Below are positions 1 to 18,757 of a stretch of 35,000 bases of DNA, in pieces (the stretch's first letter is position 1; each line of letters starts with the position of its first letter). Position numbers and translations under genes: made by a program. This DNA comes from Chrysomallon squamiferum. Its lineage: Eukaryota > Mollusca > Gastropoda > Neomphalida > Peltospiridae. The stretch spans positions 17,371,778 through 17,406,777 of the forward strand of contig CM022678.1 of NCBI GenBank assembly GCA_012295275.1, in the 5' to 3' direction. The notes beneath the pieces were generated by a model. It was given only the letters and a program-made list of their open reading frames with translations, was not told the DNA's origin and made no database searches.

Positions 1-123
1 AATGTTCTTTGATAGAAATAAGTTTATTTAATTTAAATTTAAATAAGTAAATTTAATTTTTTATATATTTGTTTTTTAATTATTTACTTCTTAAATTTAT
101 TATAAATAATACTTATTTAATTA

Positions 124-174
<51 letters not shown>

Positions 175-581
175 TTAATTATTTTATTATTTTTATATTT
201 TTTATAAACAGAAATAATCGCGTAAACATATGTTATAGATTTCGTTGTTTTTAATTGTTAATATATATTTTTTTTAAATTACACTATAATGACAATGATG
301 TTGATTATGATGATAAAAATAAATCATAACATTTTTGGTGGTTGTTAATATCGTGGTAATTAAAATACATATTAAAAAAAATAAAATCGAAATTTAAATC
401 TTACAGATATTTTGATAATTTCACAAAAATACGAACAGTAATTATTCACAGTATTAACACAAATCTAAAACTACTTATTCACATAACGGGAATGTCTGTA
501 TGTATACGTGTCTGTCAGTGGATATATTTACATATTTATACTAAGCTAGGCGACGATAATAATAATAATAATAATAAAAAT

Positions 582-658
<77 letters not shown>

Positions 659-724
659 GTCTACATCCTCTCTCTCTCTCTGTCTCGCTATCTCTATCTC
701 TCTGTCTCTCTCTCTCTCTCTCTG

Positions 725-806
<82 letters not shown>
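582..806 (+). repeat. (CT)n microsatellite, interrupted
   Basis: Over 200 bp of CT dinucleotides interrupted at about 653-670 and by scattered CTGT units. Apparent Ser/Leu or Arg/Glu reading frames through it are translation of the dinucleotide. Confidence 0.97.
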
Positions 807-807
<1 letters not shown>

Positions 808-1008
808 TTTTGAACCTTGTTATCAGTTTAAGCAAACAATGACCTATTCACTGTTATTGCATATGCTAATTAATGGCATTCTAAATTTTATTAAGTATGA
901 CCTGCTCCAAAGATTTATTTTACTCGGGGTCGTTATGACTTAGCCTGCGACAAAATATCTAAGGAATTCATAAATAAACATTTGCAGCGTAATCATTAAT
1001 TAAAATAA

Positions 1009-1325
1009 GGAGGCGGGCTTAGAAAAAGCCTTTTCATGAATATTAAGTTGTGGGCGTTATCATTTAGATTTTGTGTAATTAGGATTTTTTTATTATTATT
1101 ATTATTATTTTTTTTTTTTTTTTTTATATAATAAATATATCATAAAGGTAATTTACCGTGATAAAGAACTTATTTATTTATTTATTCGTTCATTCATTCA
1201 TTCATTTTTATGTCTGCAAAGTAGTCTATTTGTGAAAAGTTAAATGACAATGATAACATTTTTAGTGAACTAGGAAGGCGTGGTTAAGAGTACTTCTCAT
1301 GAATATTAATAGTGGGCGTTATTGC
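1009..1325 (+). repeat. Two diverged copies of a 53-bp segment (1009-1062 and 1273-1325)
   Basis: Copy 1 holds GGAGGCGGGCTTAGA, TTTTCATGAATATTAAG and GTGGGCGTTAT. Copy 2 holds GGAAGGCGTGGTTAAGA, CTTCTCATGAATATTAATA and GTGGGCGTTAT in the same order and spacing. A third partial copy (CTTGTGAATATTAATGAG) is at about 1373-1392. The spacing and order indicate common descent or strong constraint. Confidence 0.6.
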
Positions 1326-1446
1326 TATTTTCTCTGCATAAACAGTTTCCACGGAAATGTTGTTAAAATAGCTTCTTGTGAATATTAATGAGTTAGTACA
1401 GGACACGGCGATCTTAAAATCCAGACATAGATCTCGTATTGGATAA

Positions 1447-1498
<52 letters not shown>

Positions 1499-1674
1499 TC
1501 TCGTCAGAAACAAAAGGGGGTATGGTGATGGGCGTGTCAAGAATACGCCACACCCACTGAATATACCTATTCTACGTTCTTTCAAATAGTTTTCTTTCAG
1601 TCAAAAATGTTTTTTCTTCTTCATTCATTGCAAAACAGTTAATAACGATCAACACATAAATGAGCTCTATGACG

Positions 1675-6534
<4,860 letters not shown>

Positions 6535-6821
6535 CTGGAAAATAAAATGAGCGAATATTGTTTAAAAAAATAAAATAATAAAATAAAATAAAAAATGTAG
6601 AATAATAATTCGAGTATCATTGTTAAAGCTTGTAGTTCCTGTGATACGAATTTACTGACGGATTTGATGAGTATTTTGTAGAATGTTATGACGTTGATGT
6701 ATCCTGTTTCTTTTGTAGAATGGTATGACGTTAATGTGTCCTGTTTCTTTTGTAGAATGGTATGACGTCAATGTGTCCTGTTTCTTTTGTAATATTAATA
6801 GTAGTAGTAGTAGTAGCAGTG

Positions 6822-6890
<69 letters not shown>

Positions 6891-7340
6891 AATACAAAGA
6901 TAATAAAATGAAGAATTACAAAAAGTAAAAATGTCACTCCCAGTTATATATAATATAATATAATATAATATAATATAATATAATATAATGTAATATAATA
7001 TAAATAATAAACTTAATATACTATAGCATAACATAAAATAGCATAATATTATAATACAATATAATGATATCAAGTACTGCAATATTAGTATAGAATAGTA
7101 TAGTATAGTATGGTGGAGTATTGTACTATACAATTTAATTCAGTACAAAACAATACAGTGTAATGTAATATAATATAAATATAAATATAAATATAAATAT
7201 AATAAACAGTACAATGTAACATACAAGAACGAATAAATGAAAGAAATAAAAGAAAGCGTCAGTCTATTTTAATTCATTTTGTTATAATATCTGTTACTGT
7301 TAAATGTAAAAAAATATATATATATTTGTTGTACACTAGA
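6535..7340. other. Upstream of first coding OSR exon: 37-bp repeat, (TAG)n and (ATAAT)n
   Basis: It contains a 37-bp tandem repeat at 6674-6790 (separate entry), (TAG)n at 6795-6890 and ATAAT-type pentamers from about 6945 to 7200. No exon was recognised. Since 6534 follows an acceptor, this is probably 5'-UTR intron. Confidence 0.65.
6674..6790 (+). repeat. 37-bp minisatellite, three copies, each with a CRE-like site
   Basis: The word TTTTGTAGAATG recurs at 6674, 6711 and 6748, and a partial TTTTGTAAT is at 6785, so the period is exactly 37. Each unit contains TATGACGTNRATG followed by TCCTGTTTC. The central words are TGACGTTG, TGACGTTA and TGACGTCA. Confidence 0.9.
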
Positions 7341-7760
7341 GAGGAAACCCGTCACTGCTGTATGAAATCAGGCCACAAAATGAATAATTCACATTAACAT
7401 TAATATCAAAAACACGATCACTTTTCATTCACCGTTTGTTCGAGACATCCAATTAGCTTTCACGTTTCAGACGAAACTAGACACTTGTCAGATTGTGGTT
7501 TATCTCCCTTTGTGCCGTTTACTTCCCCTGATGTGCGTTATTGGCGGCCATAACAATTAAAACGTTATCTGTTCATTAAACGAACCATGCTGATTGTTAT
7601 GTTAACAGTTCACTCTCCCCGCAAACTGTCCTTGACACCCGAACAGCGCCCCCTGTTGTTCGAGTCAGTGACGTACTAGTAGAATTAGTCTGTTATTTAT
7701 TTATAGTTTGAACATCTCAGTTTGTAGGCAGTGAAATATGGACAGTTTTGTAATTTACAT
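7341..7760. promoter_or_regulatory. Ordinary-sequence island 5' of OSR, with CTCF-like site
   Basis: About 400 bp free of simple repeats. It includes GATTGTGGTTTATC (Runx-like), TTATCTCCCTT at 7500-7510, GGCCATAACAATTAA (homeobox/Sox-like) and AGCGCCCCCTGTTGTT at 7645-7660, whose complement resembles the CTCF core. It does not encode a convincing protein. Regulatory function is inferred from context alone. Confidence 0.35.
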
Positions 7761-9440
<1,680 letters not shown>

Positions 9441-10968
9441 TATAAAAAAATTAATACAGTTAATTTATATCAATATTTTCTGATAACGGATAAACATTCA
9501 ATGCTAGATAAGCTTATAATCACATTCCAGTGAGAAGGTAGGTCTATATATAAAATAATTATTTTTCCTAATCAGTACGAACTGTACGCTGGGTAGCAAC
9601 AGGGACATTTTTTCTTCTTGTTGTTTATCTTCATTAATTAAATATTATCCTTAATACTAAAATGTTCTTAAGGGTCAATGATCTTTTATTCATTAATTAG
9701 TGTAATTGGCTCCGCCCATTTTAATCATCTGACCATCCCACTTTCAGAATATCCAGTTTCAGATGCGGTTCTGTGATACTTCAAGTAAAAGATTTTTTTT
9801 TTTTTTTTTTTTATTAATTTTTTACTTTTTATTTATTTATATGTTTTAAATTTTTATTATGAGGTGTTTTGGTTTTTGGAGGGATTTTTTTAAAAATTTT
9901 ATTTACTTTTTCTTTTACTATTGTATTTTATTTAAATATAGTGAGAATTTATTTTTGGATTTTATCTCCTAGTAATTTTTCTTTTTTCTTGAGCAGGCGG
10001 ATCGTTAACTATTTTTGTTTCATCAATATATACTAAAATAATTTAAAATTGTTTTTCTTAATTATTTCAGTTTAATTCAAATGATTATTATCCAGACAAG
10101 ATGAATTCAGTTATTTCAGTGTTAATGAGTTTAATTCATTTGATCATAATGTCGTTTGATTCATTCCTTTTCCAAATTATTTCATTTCAATTTTTTGTAA
10201 TTTAATTCATTCCTTTTCCATATTATTTCATTTCAATTTTTTGTAATTTAATTCGTTTCCGTTAAGCTCAATTTCGTTTAGTTTCGTTTGATTCAACCCT
10301 TTTCATTTATATAAAATTTTATTTCTATATAACTGATGGAACATAATTTAAGTTTGATTCAAATGCGTTATATAAAATTTCCATTATTTAATTTTTTTTT
10401 ATTTAGTGCAGTTTAATATTCTTTTCCGATAAATGAATCCAAAATCGTTTAAATTTAACTAGATTTGAGTTTATTTCGTTTCATTGAAATCTGAACTATT
10501 TTTTCATCCGTTGAAAAATTAATTTTTATTATTTTATTCGTTTTTATTCTTTCATTTCAGTTCAGTTAGACGTATTTTTTTAGTTTAGTTCAATTACCAA
10601 CGATATAATTCAAACTGTTTCATTTTGAATTATTTCGCTTCAGAATGAATCGTTCATTATTCGTTTCGGATAAATCATTACAATTAATACAGCTTCAGAG
10701 TTATTCGTTTCATTTCCATTTTTTATTTCCTTTTTATAATTTTAAATTATGTTACCTTTGCTTTCTATTTAATACAAATGAATTGAGATAATTAATTGTA
10801 GTTTTATTCATTAGTTTTATTTATTAATTTCTGTTTTCTACTGAATTTCAATTATATTCGTATAAAAAGGTTCCACGCAGAGCAGGTATCGTCTGAAATT
10901 TGTATAAACTGTTTTATATAAAAGTAAAACTTTAAACTGGAAATGGAATCCAAATAAAATACGCAGTT

Positions 10969-11051
<83 letters not shown>

Positions 11052-11347
11052 GTTATTTATATATTTATGTGTGTATATAAAACTAGTTTCTGAATGCTGC
11101 ACAAAATTATTATTATTATTGTTTAAATTAATTAAAAAATATATATTGATCCGTTTCAGGCTGCGTAAATCAATATTCTGTGTGTATTTCATTTTTGTAA
11201 AGTGTTACTCTTGTGTGAAGTACATTTAAGAACAATTAATAAAATTTGATAACACGGTAAAATAATTATTTGGATGAAGGAGGAATAAGATAATTGAGAC
11301 CGTATATAAAATAGACATTTTAAATAATTCCTTAAATTAGAACATTC

Positions 11348-11386
<39 letters not shown>

Positions 11387-12240
11387 TTTTATTTATTTAG
11401 TTAGTTAGTTAGTTAGTTAGCTAGTTAGAACATATTTATTTATTTAATTTATTTTTTATTTATTTTTCATGAATATATGAAAATGTAAAAGTTATAAAAA
11501 TAATAGTTATTTTAGTGAATATATAAATGGCATTGATTTATAATATATATGTGTATGTATATATATATTTACTTTGTTAAATGTTTTTAGTAATGAACCA
11601 TAAAGAAAAGGAGAACAATTATTTTTATAAAGGTCTAAGGTAAAATATAATTATAATAAAACATGCGAGAATTAGACTAAGTCCTTTTTGAGATATCAGT
11701 TAATATCCAGTACTGACAGTTATATGTAATAATAATTAAATAAGGAATTCAGAATAATTAAAAGAAAGAACATTTAAAAAGAAAAAACGAAAAGAAAAAA
11801 AATACAGTTCACAATTAATTGTTAATTTGCTTTTAGCTGATGTTAATTATAAAGATCTTATAAAATAAATAAATAAATAATATGTATTTTAATTGAATCA
11901 AACAGTAACTAATTAATTTATTATTAGCGAATATTTAAGAACAAGAGTTTAAAATTCTTCCCATATACAAAAATGCTTTTTATAGACAGACATTGTTTCA
12001 TAATTGTTCCAGAAAATAAATACCACACTTTTAAAAAGTAATTTTAACAGTTTCAAATATATATTTTAAAGAAACAATTGATTAAAATTAAATATAAAAT
12101 AATTACAAATGATAGTGATTTTAGAAAAAAAAAAAAAAAAAATCGAAATATGTTTTATCTATAAGTAATTCAAAATATTAAATAAATTTATAATATATAT
12201 AAAGGGGAAAAAAATATATATATATATAGTACTTACTGAA
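9441..12240. other. AT-rich, T-biased noncoding DNA
   Basis: No gene seen. From about 9990 to 10900 the plus strand is T-biased with recurring words such as TTCATTTCAATT and TTTCGTTTGATTC, including a tandem duplication of about 47 bp at 10160-10255. TTTA tetramers fill 10965-11052 and 11349-11470. The rest to 12240 is A/T-rich with short A runs. Confidence 0.65.
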
Positions 12241-12660
12241 AATAAAACCTTATTAATCCCAGTTTTATGAAAGCACAGTTTCGGTTCTACTGATTATTGG
12301 AAACAACCGCGCCGGACCAGTCCCGATTCTCTTCTGTCCGAAAAAATTAAAAAAAAGACGGCATGAGAGCCGTTCTGATTAACCCCCTGTTGCGCTGTTT
12401 TCGGTCGTTACCGGTGTTTAACGGACCGCGATACGTAAGTCAACTAATACAATGTTATTTGAATTCCAGAAGTGAAATGCGATCCCCGCTCTCCAAACGC
12501 CACAAGTGGCTCTTCGTGACCTCGTGACCTCGTGCAATTAACATAAATTAGAATCTCGCGACAAAATACTGGTCGTCTGCTTTTTAGCGAAGTTATAGCG
12601 CCGCCTACATTTCGTGGAACTTTTCGCTGTTTGGTTTATGACAGCAAAAATGAACGTGAA
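12241..12660. promoter_or_regulatory. CpG-containing island 5' of OSR
   Basis: About 400 bp with far higher GC and CpG than its surroundings (ACCGCGCCGGACC, GGACCGCGATACGTAAG, GTTATAGCGCCGCCTAC). A duplicated CGTGACCT is at about 12515-12533. Open frames are short and unlike known proteins. It could be an enhancer, promoter or 5'-UTR exon; I cannot tell which. Confidence 0.35.
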
Positions 12661-13660
<1,000 letters not shown>

Positions 13661-14030
13661 CTTTTTTTTTTCTAAGGGACGAACGTCTGTTTTTCTTCCA
13701 CGTTTTGTTCTAGATTCCAGTCTGTTTCATTTGATTGGTTTTTAACAAATCTGAAATGCGGCATCCTCTGGCTAACCGATAGGACAAATAAAAGATCCAT
13801 TGTTCTGAAGTGATGATCTGCCCCTGAAGTGATGACAACAGAATTTGTCTCTGACGTCATCTGCGTGAGAATATGCCGACACCTACTAAATGTTATTTTT
13901 AAAATGTGCGGAGATTCTTTTTTGTGTCGTTTTTTTGTTTGTTTTTTTTTTTTTTTTTTTTTTTCATTCCAGTTGTTTTTTAATAAATGATCAAATTCAT
14001 ATTTTTTCGACAGAGTTCTGGAGGCATTCG

Positions 14031-14061
<31 letters not shown>

Positions 14062-14140
14062 TTCTAATTTCGCTAGACAATTATTTAGAAAAAAAAAAAA
14101 ATATATATATATATAAATAAATTATCCCTCCTCCCCAACC
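13661..14140. other. Short unique stretch followed by simple repeats
   Basis: 13665-13900 is ordinary sequence with a direct repeat (CTGAAGTGATGA at about 13806 and 13825) and a CTGACGTCATC word near 13852. Then come T runs, a (GA)n at 14031-14058 and an A/AT run at 14088-14115. No coding evidence. Confidence 0.5.
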
Positions 14141-14830
14141 AGGTGTCAAACCTTCTGGTAAAATATACGAAAACAAAACGTCAGCTATAATAATGATCGA
14201 AGTCTTAATAACGTTTGCTAAAGGTAAACTGCAGTCATGCGCAGTAGGCCGCTCCTCCTTCAAGTTTTCTCCCGCCTTATCTAGACAGCAGATCCACGGA
14301 AGTTAATAGATGTCACAAAACGAAATCATCCAAAAAGTAAATATTTGTCGAGAGAAAGGGCCACCCCGTACCCGAAGTGGCAAACGCTGCTTACACGACA
14401 GTTCGATTGTTTTACCCTAATAAACCGCCCACATCCGTCGAACGGTTTGTTGAAAATTCATTACCGGTGTTGTTTGCGAAAGAACCGATCGGTTTTTGTG
14501 TTATAGGAACACTGCGTGCAGCCACTTCGAGGCCTGATGCGACGCGAGGCAGATTAAGTGCTGCTCGCTGATCGTGATTGAGTACTTTCGTTCCTGTTCA
14601 AACATTTCGTTTTCTCTCCGACTTCTTTAACAAATGTCGCCGCGAGTCAATCGAGGTCTCGTTCGAGCGAAGTGTTTTAAGCTGCTCGGCGTAACTTGGG
14701 TAATGTCGCAGTGCAAAGGAATGTCAAACTGCCGGCTGTTGTCACGTTGACTGAACGCTGTCGATGTTTTTTTTTTTACTAATTAATTTTGAAGTCCACC
14801 ACGTCCTTCGTGTCGTCCCTTCAGGGTGTG
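14141..14830. promoter_or_regulatory. Large CpG-containing island 5' of OSR
   Basis: Roughly 650 bp of high-complexity sequence with many CpGs (for example AGGCCTGATGCGACGCGAGG, CGAGTCAATCGAGGTCTCG). A 64-codon plus-strand frame at 14377-14571 lacks an ATG and resembles no family I know. It is best read as candidate regulatory DNA or a noncoding first exon. Confidence 0.35.
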
Positions 14831-15201
14831 GGTGTGTGTGCTTAGCTTCACTGATAAGAAATTAGTAGGAAATGAATGCCATATAGATATATACGTATTT
14901 ATCTATGTTTCTTTCTATCCATCTTTTCGATCTGTATGTTAGTATGTATGTACTTTTTGCAACGACTGCAACGTAATAAGAACAGCAACAACAGCAGCTA
15001 CAGCAATAATAACAAATAAAGACATCATTTCTTTCTGAAATTATTATTATTACTATTATTGTTGTTGTTGTTGTTGTTGCTGCTGCTGTTGTTGTTGATG
15101 TTCTTATCGTTCTTATTGTTGGTGTTGTAAGTATTATTACTTTGTTGTTGTTGTTGTTGTTATTATTGTTGCTATTGTTCTTGTTGTTGTTATTATTATT
15201 A

Positions 15202-15285
<84 letters not shown>

Positions 15286-15470
15286 TTTATTTTTATTTTA
15301 TTATTATTATTATTTCAGATGACAACATTCCTTCACGTACGACAACCAAACCTAAAAATACACAAACAAAAAAAAAGTACTCGTGTCCGCTACCTTATTA
15401 CTTTCATGGAAGAAAAAAAAAAAAAAAAAAAAAAAACAGTTGCAGGAATTCCAACTTTATCAACACTCCT
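14831..15470. repeat. Trinucleotide (TTG)n and (ATT)n block
   Basis: AAC/AGC units at 14965-15015, (TTG)n with TGC at about 15058-15110, (TTG)n at 15139-15195 and (ATT)n at 15190-15315 with T interruptions, then an A run at 15413-15436. No gene seen. Confidence 0.95.
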
Positions 15471-15522
15471 GCCTTTGGTAGCCGCGGGTCACGTGACCCC
15501 CATTGTTCACTGACCCTGTTTA

Positions 15523-15816
15523 TCAGCAAATCATTTTTCTTCTGACATCACGTGACCTACGCTTTCTATTGTTTGTACGGTGGCGTGTGAACAACGTAAC
15601 CTTTCGTGTTTTCGGTTTGTAATATTTTGGGGTGTAATTAAAAATAGTTTCTGTATTCAGTTTCAGACTGGGTTTTTTTTCTAGATAGTGTAGGTATTTC
15701 CAGTGCCTTCTGGTCATCGGGGGCTTTTCAAATAACGAAAACGGGTCAAATGAACCTGCTTCTACTGTTTCGTTTCGTTTTTCGTAGTATTCTTGTTTTA
15801 TATAAGTTCTGTTCAT
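15523..15816 (-). CDS. Unrecognised 97-codon open frame, ATG to TGA
   Basis: The frame is uninterrupted and free of microsatellite sequence, which is unusual here. It begins MNRTYIKQEYYEKRNE, has a central block DPFSLFEKPPMTRRHWKYLH and a very basic C-terminus (HRTNNRKRRSRDVRRK). I do not recognise it. There is no signal peptide or membrane segment, and no paralogue in the window. It may be chance in a unique island; 97 codons without a stop is moderately unlikely at this AT content but not decisive. Confidence 0.2.
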   Translation of the reverse strand: MNRTYIKQEYYEKRNETVEAGSFDPFSLFEKPPMTRRHWKYLHYLEKKPSLKLNTETIFNYTPKYYKPKTRKVTLFTRHRTNNRKRRSRDVRRKMIC

Positions 15817-16284
15817 AATTATGGCGTCTAAATTTCGTTTCGTATTTTAGATATTTTATTTTATTTTTTAATATTATTTTTATATGATACCTATATTTAG
15901 AGAATTTAGAGGTTAAGAATTTTCATTCGTTTTAAATTCTTTTTCTATTATTATTACTTTTTATTTTTTTTTTTTTTTTTATTAATTATATATAAATTTA
16001 TTAATTTTATATTTCATTTCCATTCATTTTGTTAACATATTAATTCTGTTTATAACTGATACTGCTTACAAACAAAATTTGTTTCGATTAATTAATGTTT
16101 ATAACTTTCTCTTTAATAAATTTGTTGAAAGTTATAATTTTCAAATTACGTGTCCAGTAAAACGTTTATTATTTTCCTGAAAAATAAATTTTTAATTAAA
16201 TATTATTGTCCTTTTTAAATTTTGCTTTGTTTCATTTTTATTTCGTATACAATTATTGTTCTACTTTCAATATTTCACATATGT

Positions 16285-16340
<56 letters not shown>

Positions 16341-16690
16341 TTATTCATATTATTAGTATTCGTTTTAATTTTTTTGTAGCTATATTTCATTAATTTTATT
16401 TATAATTATTACTTTGAAAATGTATTTCGTTTTGTTCATAATTTCATTTTGCCATGATAGTTCCGTTCTCTTTCGATGATTAAAATTAAAAAATCGTTCT
16501 ACTTTCAAACCTTTCGATTATTTCATTTATACGTAGTATTTCTTTGCTTTTAAATTTTATTTCGCTTCGTTTAATTATTTGTTAAATTTTGATTTGATAT
16601 ATATTTCAAATCAATAAATTATATTCCTTGTATCTGGATTTCTCTCATGGTCTTACTTTCATAAACAAATTTTTTTTTTTTTCAGTACAG
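15817..16690. other. AT-rich, T-biased noncoding DNA
   Basis: Similar in texture to 9.9-10.9 kb: T-biased with recurrent TTCGTTT and TTCATTT words, T runs near 15966-15980 and (TTTA)n at 16283-16339. No gene seen. Confidence 0.6.
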
Positions 16691-17280
16691 GTTTAGAGTT
16701 TTAGAGTTTTAAATTTCTTTTCTGCAGCAGCACTAGCAACTGTAGTAATAGAGTAAGTAGTAGACCTAGTAGTTAAAGCTACAGAAGTTGTACTGACGTC
16801 ATCATCATCATCATCATAATAATGACAATCATTGTCGTAATAACAATCATCATTATCCTCATTGTCATCATCATCATAATCGTTGTCACTGTCGTCGTTA
16901 TCATCATTATAGCCGTCATCATCATCGTCGTCATAATCATTATTTTCATCAACGTCATCTATCATCGTCGTCTTTTTAAAAAAAAATTCCATTAAGAAGA
17001 ATCGAACTTGAAACTCGTCAGTTTCCGTAAACACAACGTAACTTCTGCCTGCTAAACTGCCTCTTATCCAGCGAGAACAAACAACGTCACCTGAGTATAA
17101 CACCTGCAGGCAATCACTGGCCGATTGGTCACGGTAGAACATCAAAGAGTCTTTCACGCTAAGCTAATTTCGAGTACGTGACTTGTAACGTACGTTACGA
17201 TCAGAGGAAAATATAAAGAAAGAACGTTTGTCCGTTGTAACGTTTTGGTTCAGATCGCAGGAGATGAGGATATGCCAATG
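16691..17280. other. (ATC)n tract, SINE candidate and unique sequence
   Basis: ATC/GTC triplets at 16797-16970 give a misleading Asp-rich minus frame. A tRNA-like element follows at 16972-17066 (separate entry). 17066-17280 is ordinary sequence with a perfect 14-bp palindrome GTAACGTACGTTAC at 17185-17198. Confidence 0.6.
16972..17066 (-). mobile_element. tRNA-derived SINE candidate (A box, clear B box, T run)
   Basis: Reading the minus strand, GGCAGTTTAGCAGGCAGAAG near 17063-17044 resembles an A box. CAAGTTCGATTCTTC at about 17011-16997 is a near-perfect B box (GTTCGATTC). A T/A run follows at 16988-16972. The layout (A box, B box, about 10 bases, T run) is like the element at 4803-4890. 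Confidence 0.5.
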
Positions 17281-17489
17281 AGGTTAAGTTAAAAAAAAAA
17301 AATAATAATAATAATAATAATAAAAATGAAAATATAAATATAAAAATATTTTCTTAATTTCGATACGAAAGAGAGAGAGGAGTTTGAAATATTTATTTAG
17401 AAAGAACGAATATAGTAAAGAAAAATTATTATTTCCATCTATATATAATTATTTTAGGAAAGGTTTATTTTATTTTATTTTATTTTATT

Positions 17490-17536
<47 letters not shown>

Positions 17537-17960
17537 TTATTTAGAAGAAGAAGAAGAAGAAGAAGAAGAAGAAGAAGAAGAAGAAGAAGAAGAAGAAAGA
17601 AAAAGACAAAAAAGAAAAGAGAAAAGTGTATGTCAAATTAATAATAATAAAATTAAAACATTATTCCAACCCCGTCATCACTCCACAACCCAGCTCAAAA
17701 AAAAATGTCATTAATAAAGAAGGAATGCATGGACAAGCATTTAATTTAAAAAAAATAATAATAAAAATAATAAAAAAAAATTAAAAAGTTACTAACATAG
17801 GCTGGCCAGGAAAGGAATGTTTTTGTAACCTCTCCCAAACTTTGTTTCATAAACATCTGCAGTGTCACGCTGACACACAGCACGTGACGGTCACGTCTGC
17901 TCTCTTCAAGGTACCGGGTTCGTAACCTTCTCGGTTTTCACAGATTATTTCGAAACAAGA
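17281..17960. other. Simple repeats and a short unique island
   Basis: AAT run at 17288-17325, TTTTA/TTTA at 17463-17540, (AGA)n at 17543-17597 and A-rich DNA to 17790. 17800-17960 is unique, with CACGTGACGGTCACGT at about 17881-17896. No gene seen. Confidence 0.6.
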
Positions 17961-18755
17961 AAGCTTGCGTGTGTGTTTGTGTGTGTGTGTGTCTGAATGT
18001 GTGTGTGTGTGTGTGTGTGTGTGTGAGTGTATGAGTGTGATTATGCGTATGTATGTAAATATGTAAGTATATGTGTATGTATGTATGTATCTATGTCAGT
18101 GTTCATGTGTACATGGTACAGATGAATGTATATATTTATGTATCTATCTGTATAACTTCAGTCAGTTCAATCAATTAATCTTGTATTATCTATTTCATCC
18201 ATCCGACCATCCATCCCTCCATCCGTCCATCGATCAATCCAGCCATCTATATATCTATATATGCAAACACACACACACACACACACACACGTGTTCACTA
18301 AATGTTTATTAAGGTCATCTAAACACAGTATTATGCATTAGTAGCGACAAGTAATGTATATAAACTGCAGGTTGATAACAAAGAACATGCTAGATAATTT
18401 TGGTGCACAATTTACGAATGAAAGCGTCTCAAGGTTATGTAAAAGTTTAGTCATGAAACGTGGTTAACCTTTTCACATCCATAAATTGTTTTGCTGTTCA
18501 AAGAAAGTATTAAAAGTTAGGGTGATAAATATCTGAACAAAACTAAGAATAAAAAAAAAGAAAAGAAATGTAGAAAGATATGAAGAAGAGCAGAAAGAAG
18601 AAGAAGAAGAAGAAGAAGAAGAAGAAGAAGAAGAAGAAGAAGAAGAAGAAGAAGAAGAAGAAGAAGAAGAAAGAAGAAAACAGAAGAAGAAGAAGAAGAA
18701 GAAGAAGAAGAAAAAGAAAGAGAAACTGTATAGGATTTATATATATTTTGTTAAC
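17961..18755. repeat. (GT)n, tetranucleotide and (AAG)n tracts
   Basis: GT/TATG at 17963-18095, CCAT-type tetramers at about 18195-18245, CA at 18265-18290 and a 120-bp (AAG)n at 18595-18715. Between them, 18300-18540 is unique sequence with nothing recognised. Confidence 0.9.
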
Positions 18756-18757
18756 AT

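Larger units (their letters stand above)
1..1674. other. Left-edge noncoding DNA, microsatellites and repeated CATGAATATTAA boxes
   Basis: No protein gene is visible. It holds a (TTA)n tract at 125-173, a broken (CT)n tract at 582-806, T/TTA runs at 1089-1125 and (AAT)n at 1447-1498. The stretch 830-1075 and 1255-1600 is ordinary sequence with octamer-like (TGCATATGCTAATTA) and GC-box-like words and two related segments (separate entry). It would be 3' flank or 3' UTR of the OSR gene if the tentative last exon is right. Confidence 0.6.

Noticed and set aside
492-842. Ser/Leu-rich and Arg/Glu-rich reading frames over CT tracts (also at 1849-2379, 2443-2676, 2936-3179)
   Set aside because: They are translations of CT/GA dinucleotide repeats in several frames, with no unique sequence or splice context.
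12425-12475. Plus-strand donor ATAC/GTAAGT followed by acceptor TTCCAG as a tiny intron
   Set aside because: The two are only about 35 bases apart, too short for a spliced intron, and no flanking coding frame exists.
14141-14230. Possible fifth tRNA-like element (B-box-like GGTTTGACACC on minus strand)
   Set aside because: No matching A box at the right distance and no tail; too weak to list.
16693-17157. 154-codon Asp-rich minus frame
   Set aside because: The acidic part is an (ATC)n microsatellite and the remainder overlaps a tRNA-like SINE candidate.
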